Below are positions 21,896 to 32,940 of a DNA stretch of 64,000 nucleotides, piece by piece. Under the pieces are notes generated by a model. It was not told the DNA's origin and did no database searches. It worked only from the letters and a program-made list of their open reading frames with translations. This stretch comes from Bubalus kerabau. Lineage: Eukaryota > Chordata > Mammalia > Artiodactyla > Bovidae. The stretch is from positions 59,788,464 to 59,852,463 of the forward strand of contig NC_073632.1 in assembly GCF_029407905.1 (NCBI RefSeq), in the 5' to 3' direction. Each line of letters opens with the position of its first letter. The first letter of the stretch is position 1. Made by a program: the position numbers and the translations under genes.

Positions 21896-22058
21896 TGTGG
21901 TTGTGGTTTAGTTGCTAAGTCATGTCCGACTCACATGACCCCATAGACTGTAACTGGAGTGGGTTGCCATTTCCTTCTCCAGGGGGATCTTCCGAACCCA
22001 GGGATCAAACCTGCATCTCCCATGTCTCCTGCATAGCAGGTGGATTTTTAATCTGAAC
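21896..22058 (-). mobile_element. Bov-tA SINE, antisense, degenerate
   Basis: Minus-strand SINE with GGTTTAGTTGCTAAGTCATG at the left, a deletion removing the middle of the BovA body (CATAGACTGTAACTGGAGTGG), then CCCAGGGATCAAACCTGC and TCCTGCATAGCAGGTGG. The tRNA head is missing. Confidence 0.85.
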
Positions 22059-22062
22059 CAAC

Positions 22063-22105
22063 AGATATGTGTATGTGTATATATATATAACCAAATATAT
22101 ATATA
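22063..22105. repeat. TG/TA-rich microsatellite
   Basis: TATGTGTATGTGTATATATAT followed by ACCAAATATATATATAG. Simple-sequence DNA directly after a SINE. Confidence 0.8.
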
Positions 22106-22360
22106 GTTGGTAAAGCCCTGTGATAGGCACTTTACTTCCTTTTTATTTTCTTAAAGCTTTTGGTGTTAAGAACAAGAATTGAAAAGCTGAAAACAGAAAC
22201 ATAAGATGTTATGAGTTTTATATTTTGTGATTACTTAGGGAAATGTTTTCTATTTTTCTGAATTATATGCCAATTCCAATTCCCAGTCACAGAATTATTT
22301 GTTCAGACATTTAATATGTACATGAATATCTAACATTTACATAAATATATAAAAATCTGT

Positions 22361-22627
22361 GGAGAAGGCAATGGCACCCCACTCCAGTACTCTTGCCTGG
22401 AAAATCCCATGGAGGGAGGAGCCTGAAAGGCTGCAGTCCATGGGGTCGCTGAGGGTCGGGCACGACTTCACTTTCACTTTTCACTTTCATACATTGGAGA
22501 AGGAAATAGCAACCCACTCCAGTGTTCTTGCCTGGAGAATCCCAGGGACGGGGGAGCCTGGTGGGCTGCCGTCTATGGGGTCACACAGAGTCAGACACGA
22601 CTGAAGCGACTTAGCAGCAATAGCAGC
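22361..22627 (+). mobile_element. Bov-A2 SINE with TSD
   Basis: Sense dimeric Bov-A2: GGAGAAGGCAATGGCACCCC at the start, the CACTTTCACTTTTCACTTTC linker, second monomer, and the GACTGAAGCGACTTAGCAGC tail. A perfect 12-bp TSD, ATAAAAATCTGT, lies at 22349-22360 and 22628-22639. Complete and fairly young. Confidence 0.97.
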
Positions 22628-22639
22628 ATAAAAATCTGT

Positions 22640-23225
22640 ATACTTAAAGACTATATATTTCATTACACCAGTTACATTCAGATGATTTGAAAATTTTTAA
22701 GTAAAATAGGTTTAAACTATTTTGAAGATTTCCTAAACAGTCTCATCTTTTTTTCATTTCTCTGTAAATGATAGTGAAAAATAATTTCATTCTAGCATTA
22801 TCCTGCCAGAAATGGGTCCTTTCCAATAGAACAAAGGGCTTCCCAATGGAAATAACTTTCAGAAACAAAGACCTCCCAGTCAAAGTAGACATTTAATTTG
22901 ATTCTTAGCACAATATTAAGGGACTGTTTTTGTCCACTTGCCACCTGAATATCATTAACCAAGAACCTTCTTTACTTTTATGCCCTAGATGTTCTAAAAT
23001 ATTGTTTTCATAGCTAAGCACCTGGCCAGCTACCTGGCCCTAGGTAGCCCAGGGTACATTTAACTATCCAACTTATAGAAAAAAAAATTGCAATATAAAT
23101 GATATGAAATGGACCAATACAGAATAATTGACATAATAATTGAGGAAAATGCTTCTAAAAGAAATATTTTTGATAAAGTCTGAGAACTATAGTGATACAC
23201 ACCATAGACATGAGTTAAGTACAGT
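22640..23225. other. Unique sequence
   Basis: No gene or nameable repeat. The part at about 22,830-23,060 is less AT-rich and may hold an old unrecognised repeat. Confidence 0.45.
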
Positions 23226-23238
23226 CCTTTGTAAACTT

Positions 23239-23446
23239 CCCTGGTGGTGCAGAAGTTGAAGCATCTGCCTGCAATGTGGGAGACCTGGGTTCGATCCCTG
23301 GGTCGGAAAGATCCCCTGGAGAAGGAAATGGCAACCCACTCCCGTATTCTTGCCTGGAGAATCCCATGGACGGAGGAGTTTTGTAGGCTACAGCTACAGT
23401 CCACGTGTCGCAAAGAGTCAGACACGACTAAGCGACTTCACTTTCA
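23239..23446 (+). mobile_element. Bov-tA SINE with 13-bp TSD
   Basis: Sense Bov-tA with GGTTCGATCCCTGGGTCGG (B-box-like) well preserved and the tail AGTCAGACACGACTAAGCGAC. A perfect TSD, CCTTTGTAAACTT, lies at 23226-23238 and 23447-23459; the last TSD bases merge with the SINE head. Confidence 0.96.
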
Positions 23447-23459
23447 CCTTTGTAAACTT

Positions 23460-24099
23460 AAATCACTTTATGAATGTTGGAGAAACATTTTAATATTTAA
23501 TTTACATTTTTCTTTTTGCATATGTCAGCAAATGAAAATTATAATTTCTGATATCTTTTAAGTCTTTTATATATTCCAATTTCTTGGTAGATATTTCCTA
23601 ATGTGTACCATTCACTGGAAGCCTGAAGTACTTGTATTAAAAAATATTGCTTGTAGATATGCAGATGACTTCAAATATTTCTGCACTTCACAGTGAATTG
23701 CTCATCTACCTAAGTGTTTAAAAGTGTCAGTGTGCTCAGCATTATCATATTTAATTGAATAGTTCAACAAGATAATGTGCCAGGGCACACACCATCCTGT
23801 AAAATCATTCAGTGCATTAGGTTAACAATAAATAAAGCAATACTTCAATGCAATACAAGGGACTTAGAGGAAATCATACATACAGAAAAGAGAAAGAGAG
23901 ACAAATAAAAGAAAGGGAGACAGGAAAGTGAAGGACTTTTAAGAAGAAAAGGGAAAGGAGATGGATGTCTCAGAAGAGATTTCTAAAGTCTGATGATATT
24001 GATTCTTAAACCTCATTTTCTTGAATGACACTAAGAGAAAATATAACTTATGAGAAATAAAGAGAGTTTGTTTGAATATTATGATTATGTGCATGGCAA
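23460..24099. other. Unique sequence
   Basis: No gene is seen. A purine-rich stretch (GAAAAGAGAAAGAGAGACAA and following, 23883-23965) is low-complexity. Confidence 0.5.
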
Positions 24100-24335
24100 A
24101 TGAGTACTATATCTGGTCCTTCAAGATTGGGTAGTAGACAAAATTTTCGTAAAGAATCAAATAATAACAATAATACGGCTTTGGGGGTCATATGAAAAGA
24201 GCCATAGATAATGTATAAACAAATGAATGTCTCTGTGTTCCAGTAAAACTTTACATACAAAACAGGTGTCTGGCCAGATTTGGTCCAAGGCCTTTTATCA
24301 TTGACATCTGATCTAGATAGTAAAGTCAACTCACT
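24100..24335. mobile_element. hAT-type DNA transposon remnant (MITE)
   Basis: Recognisable blocks in order: GACAAAATTTTCGTAAAGAATC, ATACGGCTTTGGGGGTCATATG, GAGCCATAGATAATGTATAAAC, AATGAATGTCTCTGTGTTCC, AGTAAAACTTTACATACAAAAC and GGTGTCTGGCCAGATTTGG. This order is that of a common short mammalian hAT-related non-autonomous element with CAGGGGTCGGCAAAC-type ends, but the ends are eroded here and I do not name the subfamily. The minus-strand frame through it is not a gene. Confidence 0.6.
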
Positions 24336-24498
24336 CTTGGGTTTGGATGGTCTAAAATATCATGGAAAACAGAATCATGCTTTTAATTTTAACAGGAGTT
24401 CAGTGACATTTTTAGAAGTCATTCTTTTTTCTTTCATGGAGTGACCCAAAGCACATATATTAGCCTTTCCTTAAATAGATGCTTCTTAGAGCACAACA

Positions 24499-24774
24499 CG
24501 GAGAAGTCAATGGCACCCCACTCCAGTACTCTTGCCTGGAAAATCCCATGGACGGACGGGCCTGGTGGGCTATAGTCCATGGGGTCACTAGGAGTCGGAC
24601 ACAACTGAGCAACTTCACTTTCACTTTTCACTTTCATGCATTGGAGAAGGAAATGGCAACCCACTCCAATGTTCTTGCCTGGAGAATCCCAGGGATGGGG
24701 GAGCCTGGTGGGCTGCCGTCTATGTGGTTGCACAGAGTCAGACATGACTGAAGCGACTTAGCAGCAGCAGCAGC
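24499..24774 (+). mobile_element. Bov-A2 SINE with TSD
   Basis: Sense dimeric Bov-A2 ending in a (CAG)n tail. An 11-bp TSD, AGAGCACAACA, lies at 24488-24498 and 24775-24785. The opposed open frames here (24434-24745, 24479-24751) are SINE shadows. Confidence 0.97.
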
Positions 24775-24785
24775 AGAGCACAACA

Positions 24786-26545
24786 ATATCAGAAATCCTT
24801 TTTATCACAGGACAATTGATTTAGGAAAAAAAGCCATTGAGAACAAAACCATTTAAGAGAGAGACCAAATTTTTATCTTAATTAAAAGGAGATCAATGTC
24901 CTAATTGGGACCTTCCTTTGGAAAATGTGATTAAAAATCTAGATATAACTTCACTTGCTTTTAATGAAATAATCTTTTAAGTATAAACATGTGCTAATTC
25001 TCAGAACAAAAGAAAGGACTGTGTTAATGGAGAGGGAGGTATAACTCTTTGGGGTAAAATACATGGGGGTAAACACATAATAATGTGGTATGATATATTT
25101 GAGTCGCTCTCTTTATATTTCAAAGTTTTAGGTCAAAAGTCATCATTCTTGCTAAAGGAATCACAAAGCATTCAAAACAAAAAGCCATTCAAAATAAATA
25201 ATGGAGAAGGTATAAGAAAACAATGAACCACTTACTACTTAATAATTATAGTGTGCACCTTTATTTCAGGTTTTCCACATACTCTGTTTTGGCCTGAAAT
25301 CAAATTTTATTAATTGCAACAGTAAAATGCTAGATCAAGTATGCTTTTATTTAAAAAAATCTTTGCAAACATTAGGTAGAAATCACTTGATTGTTATTAC
25401 TACATAAATTGTGGGAACGGTCATTTGAAACAATTTCATTGCTGGATTATCTTCATTTGGAAGATCTTATGAAATACTGGGAAAACAAATGAGATGATGT
25501 TCCTATAGTTGAGTTTAGAAACTCATACTTGTGTGTGATGAAATGAACAGTGATTAACCTTATTAATATAATTAACTAGGAACTTTAATATAATCCACAG
25601 TTTTCTCAGAAGAATTAGTTTACCTCAGTTTAAAAATGGACCCTTTTTTTAGATCAAATAGCAAGCATATAATATTTCTTAGTGGCCTTGTTTAATGGCA
25701 CAACTGTTATGAAATAGCAGGGTAATTATAATAGTAGAAAACATGAGTTAAAAGTTGGTAGAGATATGAAATATAGCACTTATAGCTTTTGTTTCATTCT
25801 TGGACTTATAATATAACCCATATTATTTGAAAAATTTAAGATCACATAATACAACATATGCTCTGTTTTCCTTACATGTGTTTTTCTATATTTTTCTTCT
25901 TAGTCCATGTAATACCACATAAATTTTGACTTGTTCTACAGACCAAGAAACTACTTGCTGTCACAATGAATAGTCTGCTACCAAAGTTACAGAATTCATT
26001 TAGACATTAAATAAATCCTCCCTCAATGAATTGGAAATTCAATTTTAGGGAAAGGAACGGGTTTCATGACCCTTACTGTGATTACAGCTTACATATAAAT
26101 GTATCTACATCATAAATGACTATCATTTTCCTAAACAAGTGGCTGGACTGGGCCACTTATTGCCCAGTTACTTAAGTTAAACTAGTACCATGTAAGCATT
26201 TTCATAAAATATATAAATGGAATGAAATCTCGAATTTAAAATATAAATAAAATCAGTGGAACTTCATGCTTTTTAATATGTATGAACCACATGACTATGA
26301 TTCAGCTTGAACAAGAACTTACAAATATAAATGTATAGCTTGCAGGAAGCATCTAAAATTACACAAGGAGTCTTGTAGAGGCATTAAAATAACATACCAC
26401 ATTGTGCTAGTGAAGAGCTTTCTGAAAATGTCAATAAAATGTGATATATAAAAGAAGGAAAACATAGCTAATCACCACCACTGTCAGAAAATTAAATGAG
26501 TTGGCTTATGAAAAACTATATACACATACTATATGTACTATATAT
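24786..26545. other. Unique AT-rich sequence
   Basis: 1.76 kb with no gene and no repeat I can name. Confidence 0.5.
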
Positions 26546-26750
26546 CTTCCCTGATGACTTAGATGGTAAAGAATATGCCTGCAACATGGGAGATCCAGGT
26601 TTGATCCCTGGGTGGAAAAGATCCCCTGGAGAAGGAAATGACAACCCACTCCATTATTCTTGCCTAGAGAATTCCATGGATAGAGGAGCCTGGTGGGCTA
26701 CAGTCCATGGAGTCACAAAGAGTCAGACATAACTGAGCGACTAACACATA
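26546..26750 (+). mobile_element. Bov-tA SINE
   Basis: Sense Bov-tA: CTTCCCTGATGACTTAGATGG head, GGTTTGATCCCTGGGTGG, ACAACCCACTCCATTATTC and tail AGTCAGACATAACTGAGCGAC. It is about as diverged as the other Bov-tA copies. No secure TSD. Confidence 0.92.
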
Positions 26751-26867
26751 CACACATGTTTTATTTATACACATATTACTACTGGGGTACCATTAAGACA
26801 TACCATTACTTTGCTAGTTAGGAGAGAACTCAAGATAACCTTAGATTAGGACATTCTTATGTAAATT

Positions 26868-28318
26868 AGTGGAGGTAATGGAATTCCAGTTGAGCTATTT
26901 CAAATCCTAAAAGATGATGCTGTGAAAGTGATGCATTCAATATGCCAGCAAATTTGGAAAACTCAGCAGTGGCCACAGGACTGGAAAAGGTCAGTATTCA
27001 TTTCAAGCCCAAAGAAAGGCAATGCCAAAGAATGCTCAAACTACCGCAAAATTGCACTCCTCTCACATGCTAGTAAAGTAATGCTCAATTCTCCAAGTCA
27101 GGCTTCAGCAATACGTGAACTTTGAACTTCCAGATGTTCAAGCTGGTTTTAGAAAAGACAGAGGAACCAGAGATCAAATTGCCAAAATTCGTTGGATCAT
27201 CGAAAAACCAAGAGAGTTCAAGAAAAACATCTATTTCTGCTTTATTGACTATGCCAAAGCCTTTGACTGTGTGGATCACAACAAACTGTGGAAAATTCTT
27301 CAAGAGATGGGAATACCAGACCACCTGACCTGCCTCTTGAGAAATTTGTATGCAGGTCAGGAAGCAACAGTTAGAACTGGACATGGAACAACAGACTGGT
27401 TCCAAATAGGAAAAGGAGTACGCAAGGCTGTATATTGTTACCCTGCTTATTTAACTTATATGCAGTGTACATCATGAGAAACGCTGGGCTGGAGGAAGCA
27501 CAAGCTGGAATCAAGATTGTCAAGAGAAATATCAATAACTTCAGATATGGAGATGACTTCACCTTTATGGCAGAAAGTGAAGAAGAACTAAAGAGCCTCT
27601 TGATGAAAGTGAAAGAAGAGAATGAAAAAGTTGGCTTAAAGCTCAACATTCAGAAAACTAATGGCATCCAGTCCCATCACGTCATGTCAAATAGATGGGG
27701 AAACAGTAGAAACTGGCTGCCTTTATTTTCCTAGGCTCCAAAATCACTGCAGATGGTGACTGCAGTCATGAAATTTAAAAATGCTTACTCCTTGGAAGGA
27801 AAGTTATGACCAACCTAGACAGCATATTAAAAAGCAGATACATTACTTTGCCAACAAAGGTGCATCTAGTCAAGGCTATGGTTTTTCCAGTAGTCATGTA
27901 TGGATGTGAGAGTTGGACTGTGAAGAAAGCTGAGTGCCAAAGAATTGATGCTTTTGAACTGTGGTGTTGGAGAAGACTCTTGAGAGTCCCTTGGACTGCA
28001 AGGAGATCCAACCAGTTCATCCTAAAGGAGATCAGTCCTGGGTGTTCATTGGAAGGACTGATGTTGAAGCTGAGACTCCAGTACTTTAGCCACCTGATGC
28101 AAAGAGCTGATTCATTTGAAAAGACCCTGATGCTGGGAAAGATTGAAGGCAGGAGGAGAAGGGGATGACAGAGGATGAGATGGTTGGATGGCATCACCGA
28201 CTCAATGGACATGAGTTTGGGTTAACTTCTGGAGTTGGTGATAGACAGGGAGGCCTGGAGTGCTGTAGTTTATGGGGTCACAAAGAGTCGGACACGACTG
28301 AGTGACTGAACTGAAGTG
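26868..28318 (+). mobile_element. BovB LINE, 5'-truncated, YGDD variant
   Basis: Sense BovB from within the RT fingers (GTGGAGGTAATGGAATTCC) to the CTGAACTGAAGTGAAG tail. The frames 27115-27477, 27435-27734 and 27806-28168 give VQAGFRKDRGTRDQIAKIRW, FIDYAKAFDCVDHNKLWKIL, GLEEAQAGIKIVKRNINNF, RYGDDFTFMAES and YGCESWTVKKAECQRIDAF. The catalytic box is YGDD (27546-27557). Frameshifts near 27,430, 27,660 and 27,780 break it. The flanks GTAAATT (26861) and GTAAAATT (28321) may be a weak TSD. Confidence 0.95.
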
Positions 28319-28377
28319 AAGTAAAATTTGAGAAGAATGAATTTTAAAATATCCTATATTGAACATGGCCTTGTTAA

Positions 28378-28585
28378 GTGGTGGCTCAGACAGGAAAGAA
28401 TCTGCCTGCAATCCAGGAGACCTGGGTTCGATCCCTATGTCGGGCAGATCCCATGGAGAAGGGAATGACTACACACTCCAGAATTATTGCTTGTGGAATC
28501 CCATCAACAGGGGAACATAGCAGGCTACCATCCCTGGGGTCGCAAAGATTTGGACATGGCTGAGCGACTAATACTTTCACTTCAA
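28378..28585 (+). mobile_element. Bov-tA SINE
   Basis: Sense Bov-tA with a partly lost head (GTGGTGGCTCAGACAGG), intact GGGTTCGATCCCTATGTCGG, and a diverged body (AACAGGGGAACATAGCAGG). Confidence 0.9.
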
Positions 28586-28892
28586 ATTTCACTGCTATCA
28601 GAGAATAGTTTTAGAGCATGTGAGGGAAACTGGATCCAACCTAATAGTTGAAATAATGCTTCTAGGGAAAAAAAAATTATTTGGCATTCTAGAGGTATTT
28701 CAGCAAACCAAATAGTTAGCAACCAACATCTATCTAGAAGACATCAAATCTGGCTTTCCTCTGCATGTGTTTATCCTAAGGATACAGCTTTTATTCTCTA
28801 ACACACAACTTTGGTGAAAAAACAAACCTATCATTGCAAGTTCAGTAGTATATATCAAGAATCTTTCTAGATTTAGTTCCCTCCTATTACAG

Positions 28893-29078
28893 AAAGTCAT
28901 TCAGTCGTGTCTGACTCTTTGCAAGCCCATGGACTATAGCCTGTCAGTCTCCTCTGTCCATGTAATTCTCCAGGCCAGAATACTGGAGTGGGTAGACTTT
29001 CCCTTCTCCAGGGGATCTTCCCAACCCAGGGATTAAACACAGGTCTCCTGCATCGCAGGCGGATTCTTTATCATTATG
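28893..29078 (-). mobile_element. Bov-tA SINE, antisense
   Basis: Minus-strand SINE: AGTCATTCAGTCGTGTCTGAC tail at the left, CCAGGCCAGAATACTGGAG core, and the tRNA-derived GGTCTCCTGCATCGCAGGCGG at the right, with the head lost after ATTCTTTATC. Confidence 0.9.
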
Positions 29079-30709
29079 GAAAAACAAAACTGGATTATTT
29101 AACATTTTTAATGCACTGCAAGTTCTGTATAAAAATATTTACTCTGTTAAAATAAATGGTTATTCTAAATGTTGGAATTTTATAGTTCATTGATTATAGA
29201 TGTCTGTACTCCTACTATCACAGCCTCTACTATTGTATAAACATCACTTTTCTTAACTTCTACACTGGAATCTCAAAAATTACCAAGGGAAAAAAATAGC
29301 TAAAATTTCATAGTCTATTCTGAAAAAAAAAGAAGTGAAAAAAGTAGGACAGTGTAATAGTAAATTATGATTGTAAACCATTTACACTGTAAACTGTTTT
29401 AAAATATAAGCTTTTTGAGGGTAGGAATATGTCCTTTAAATGACAGTATATACTTGTATTTACATGAAACAAAAAGAATAGTAATTGTAATATATTGCTT
29501 TCTTTATATATATGAAATATTAGTAGTTCCATGTTTCTATCTGCTTATTTATTATGAATTTTGGTTTTAGAACCAATATATCTCTGCATCAAATAAGCAC
29601 AGATGACACTTCGGTCTGTTTCCCATCACCATGGGCCTTATGATGGCTTTCTGCATGCCACATAACAGTCTCTCTGACATTCAGGCTTGGATGTCATCCA
29701 ACTTTTTAAAGCCAAATATAGACGAGGCTAAATTATTACTCATAGGATCTCCTCAACATCAATCTTTATATTTCTTTTTAGTTCTTGCCTCTGACATCTA
29801 GAATATCCTCCTCAATGTCTCAGAGCTCATAACACTGAACTGATTTTAGATTCTAAGCTTTGTTTTTGATGTCCATATTAATCAGGTGGCAAAGTCATCT
29901 TATTATCATCCTAGAAGCCTTTCTAGGATATATCTTACTGAGTCTCTCAGGGACTGAAAAACCCTTGGATTTGCCTCTGTTATTTCTTGTTAGGATTACT
30001 ACAATTCATTATATTCTAGCCTACCTGTCACCTCTACTCTTAGCTACTTACCACTAGTGCAGACTCTAGTAATGTGTAAAGGCCTACAAAACCTAGAATA
30101 TCTAATCATATTACTTCAGCAAAGAGAAATTTCTGCTTGCCTCTAAGAAAGCTGTGGGTTGTGTTTAAGCCTTTATTACATACAACAATGACAGCTCTCT
30201 GAACTATAGTTAAGTAACTTGTTTTTCACTAATTGCTATTTTTCTTTAGAAAGAAAGCCAAGCACTGAAAAGCATTTATTTCCAACAGCATGTTTACCTC
30301 ACAGAAAGCATACGAGTTATGATCCTGAAAGGGTGAATAATTAACATATCAAAACTGATTTTCATTTTTTGTGAACTTTGGAGGAGAGTTTATTATATAA
30401 AATAATCTTGATAAAAATCACATATTATTTTGTAATGCAAATAATCAGTCTTATGTTTACTTGTATTGTAAACTTGAATGTTAGTAGCAATCCGATAGGT
30501 TTAATAAGGCAAGGAATACTTGCATTGAAGTTGTAAAAAGAATAACCAACTCTATTTCAGTCTGGATTCTGACTGTGAATAAGTTCTTCAGGAAAGCTAG
30601 CAATGCAAGAGCAGGTTTATAGTCAGTCACAGAAACTGACCAAAATGAACAATAAAATACACCTGCCTTCTATTTCAGTTGTGATTAATTTGTATATTTT
30701 CACTTCTTT
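29079..30709. other. Unique sequence, possible L2-like relic
   Basis: No gene. About 29,650-30,200 contains blocks (GGATTACTACAATTC, CACCTCTACTCTTAGC, then TAATCATATTACTTCAGC) in the order of an ancient L2-like repeat in the + direction, but they are too diverged for a firm call. The rest is unique AT-rich sequence. Confidence 0.35.
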
Positions 30710-30723
30710 ATTCTTGGGCATGT

Positions 30724-31147
30724 ATGGATGTGAGAGTTGGACTGTGAAGAAGGCTGAGCTCCGAACAATTGATGCTTTTGAACTGTGGTGTTGGAGAAGA
30801 CTCTTGAGAGTCCCTTGGACTGCAAGGACATCCAACCAGTCCATTCTGAAGGAGATCAGCCCTGGGATTTCTTTAGAAGGAATGATGCTAAAGCTGAAAC
30901 TCCAGTACTTTAGCCACCTCATGAGAAGAGTTGACTCATTGGAAAAGACTCTGATGCTGGGAGGGATTGAGGGCAGGAGGAGAAGGGGACAACAGAGGAT
31001 GAGATGACTGGATGGCATCACTGACTCAATGGACATGAGTCTGAGTGAACTCCGGGAGATAGTGATGGACAGGGAGGCCAGGCGTGCTGTGATTCATGAG
31101 GTCGCAAAGAGTCGGACACGACTGAGCGACTGATCTGATCTGATCTG
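30724..31147 (+). mobile_element. BovB LINE 3' fragment with TSD and (CTGAT)n tail
   Basis: Sense BovB covering only the C-terminal block (GCESWTVKKAELRTIDAFEL, LLRVPWTARTSNQSILKEIS, PGISLEGMMLKLKLQYF) and the 3'UTR. The tail is CTGATCTGATCTGATCTGAT rather than (CTGAA)n. TSD: ATTCTTGGGCATGT (30710-30723) and ATTCTGGGGCATGT (31148-31161), 13 of 14 matching. The frame at 30603-31007 starts upstream of the insert and is fortuitous. Confidence 0.95.
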
Positions 31148-31161
31148 ATTCTGGGGCATGT

Positions 31162-31814
31162 TTCATTTTCCTTCATCTATGTTATGCTATTTCAGTGTAA
31201 AAAGAATATCATCAGAAGTATCCTTCTAATGAGACCGAAGAATTTTCTTTGCTTATCTTCTATGTCAAACTGACTTGTGAGGTTCTTGAACATGGCACGA
31301 TGAATCTTTCACCACATTGAATCCATAAAAGGTGTAAACAATGAGAAAGCAAAAGACATGCTACACTCTCTGTATGCATACTCCTTACCTGTTCTCTATG
31401 TCTATCGGCCCTATTGAAGGTATTTTCATAGTAGACTTCCAATTTTATATTAATATAAAAATAACATTACACAAAATTGTAACTGGTCTGTCAAAAACAT
31501 TTGTCAGATAAATAAACCTCAAAAAAATGGCAATATCTCCTAGGATTTTTACTTTCCTCCTAGAATACTAAAGGATGGCAAAAAGCAAGTATATATCCTT
31601 ACTAATATTCATGACAAATGGTGGGTAGTGAGGGACAATGTGGAGATAAGAAGAATTTAGAAACTAAAATTGTCCTTGAGATGAAAGATATTGAGCTCCT
31701 TTTGAAAATCAATGATAGCATATTATCTAAAAATACTGTTATTCACGTTTTGGAGTTGACTAAGTATCAGGTAGGCAGCAGATTTTGGAAGACCAGTCCC
31801 TTAATAAAACCGAA
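31162..31814. other. Unique sequence
   Basis: No gene or nameable repeat. Short frames on both strands show no domain. Confidence 0.5.
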
Positions 31815-31824
31815 TTTTATCAAG

Positions 31825-32734
31825 TTTAGTTCAGTTCAGTCGCTCAGTTGTGTCCAACTCTTTGCAACCACATGAATCACAGCACGCCAGGACTTCCTGT
31901 CCATCACCAACCCCCAGAGTCCACTCAAACCCATGTCCATCGAGTCAATGATGCCATCCAACCATCTCATCCTCTGTGTCCCCTTCTCATCCTGCCCTCA
32001 ATCTTTCCCAACATCAGGGTCTTTTCCAGTGAGTCAGCTCTTAACATCAGGTGGCCGAAGTATTGGAGTCTCAGCTTAAACATCAGTCCTTCCAATGAAT
32101 ATTCAGGACTGACTTCCTTTCGGATGGACTGGTTGGATCTCCTTGCAGTCCAAGGGACTCACAAGAGTCTTCTCCAACACCACAGTTCAAAAGCATCAAT
32201 TCTTCGGTGTTCAGCTTTCTTTATAGTCCAACTCTCACATCCATACATGACCACTGAAAAAACCATAGCCTTGACTAGACAGACCTTTGTTGGCAAAGTA
32301 ATGCCTTTGCTTTTTAATATGCTGTCTAGGTTGGTCATAACTTTCCTTCCAAGGAGCAAGCTTAATTTCATGGCTGCAATCACCATCTGCAGTGATTTTG
32401 GAGCCCAGAAAAATAAAGTCAGCCACTATTTCCACTGTTCCCTCATCTGTTTGCCATGAAGTGATGAGACCGGAGGCCATGATGTTAGTTTTCTGAATAT
32501 TGAGATTTAAGCCAACTTTTTCATTCTTCTCTTTCACTTTCATCAAGAGGCTCTTTAGTTCTTCACTTTCTGCCATAAAGGTGGGGTCATCTCCATATCT
32601 CAGGTTATTGATATTTCTTTTGGCAATCTTGATTCCAGCTTGTGCTTCCTCCAGCCCAGCGTTTCTCATGATGCACTCTGCATATAAGTTAAATAAGCAG
32701 GGTGACAAGATACAAGGTACAATATATAAGACAG
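31825..32734 (-). mobile_element. BovB LINE, 5'-truncated, YGDD variant, with TSD
   Basis: Antisense BovB from its TTAGTTCAGTTCAGTCGC tail to about 32707. Minus-strand frames give MSPCLFNLYAECIMRNAGLE, EAQAGIKIAKRNINNLRYGD and DPTFMAESEELKS. The catalytic box is YGDD (32586-32597), as in the 26.9-kb copy. A perfect 10-bp TSD, TTTTATCAAG, lies at 31815-31824 and 32735-32744. About 27 bases between the last clear BovB base (about 32707) and the right TSD are not recognisable BovB and may be extra bases added at the 5' end of insertion. A short deletion near 32362 removes part of the EIKRHLLLG block. Confidence 0.95.
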
Positions 32735-32794
32735 TTTTATCAAGATAAAGGTAAAAGTCCTCTGTATGATTAATAATCAGCAGTGTCTTAAAGT

Positions 32795-32924
32795 TGGAGA
32801 AGGAAATGGCAACCCACTCCAGTGTTCTTGCCTGGAGAATCCCAGGGACGGGGGAGCCTGGTGGGCTGCCGTCTATGGGGTCACATGGAGTCGGACACGA
32901 CTGAAGAGACTTAGCAGCAGCAGC
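32795..32924 (+). mobile_element. BovA monomer SINE with 16-bp TSD
   Basis: A single BovA unit, the second half of Bov-A2, from GGAGAAGGAAATGGCAACCC to the (CAG)n tail. It has a long TSD, AGCAGTGTCTTAAAGT, at 32779-32794 and 32925-32940 (the start of the right copy overlaps the CAG tail). As a monomer it is either a 5'-truncated Bov-A2 or a monomeric form. Confidence 0.95.
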
Positions 32925-32940
32925 AGCAGTGTCTTAAAGT

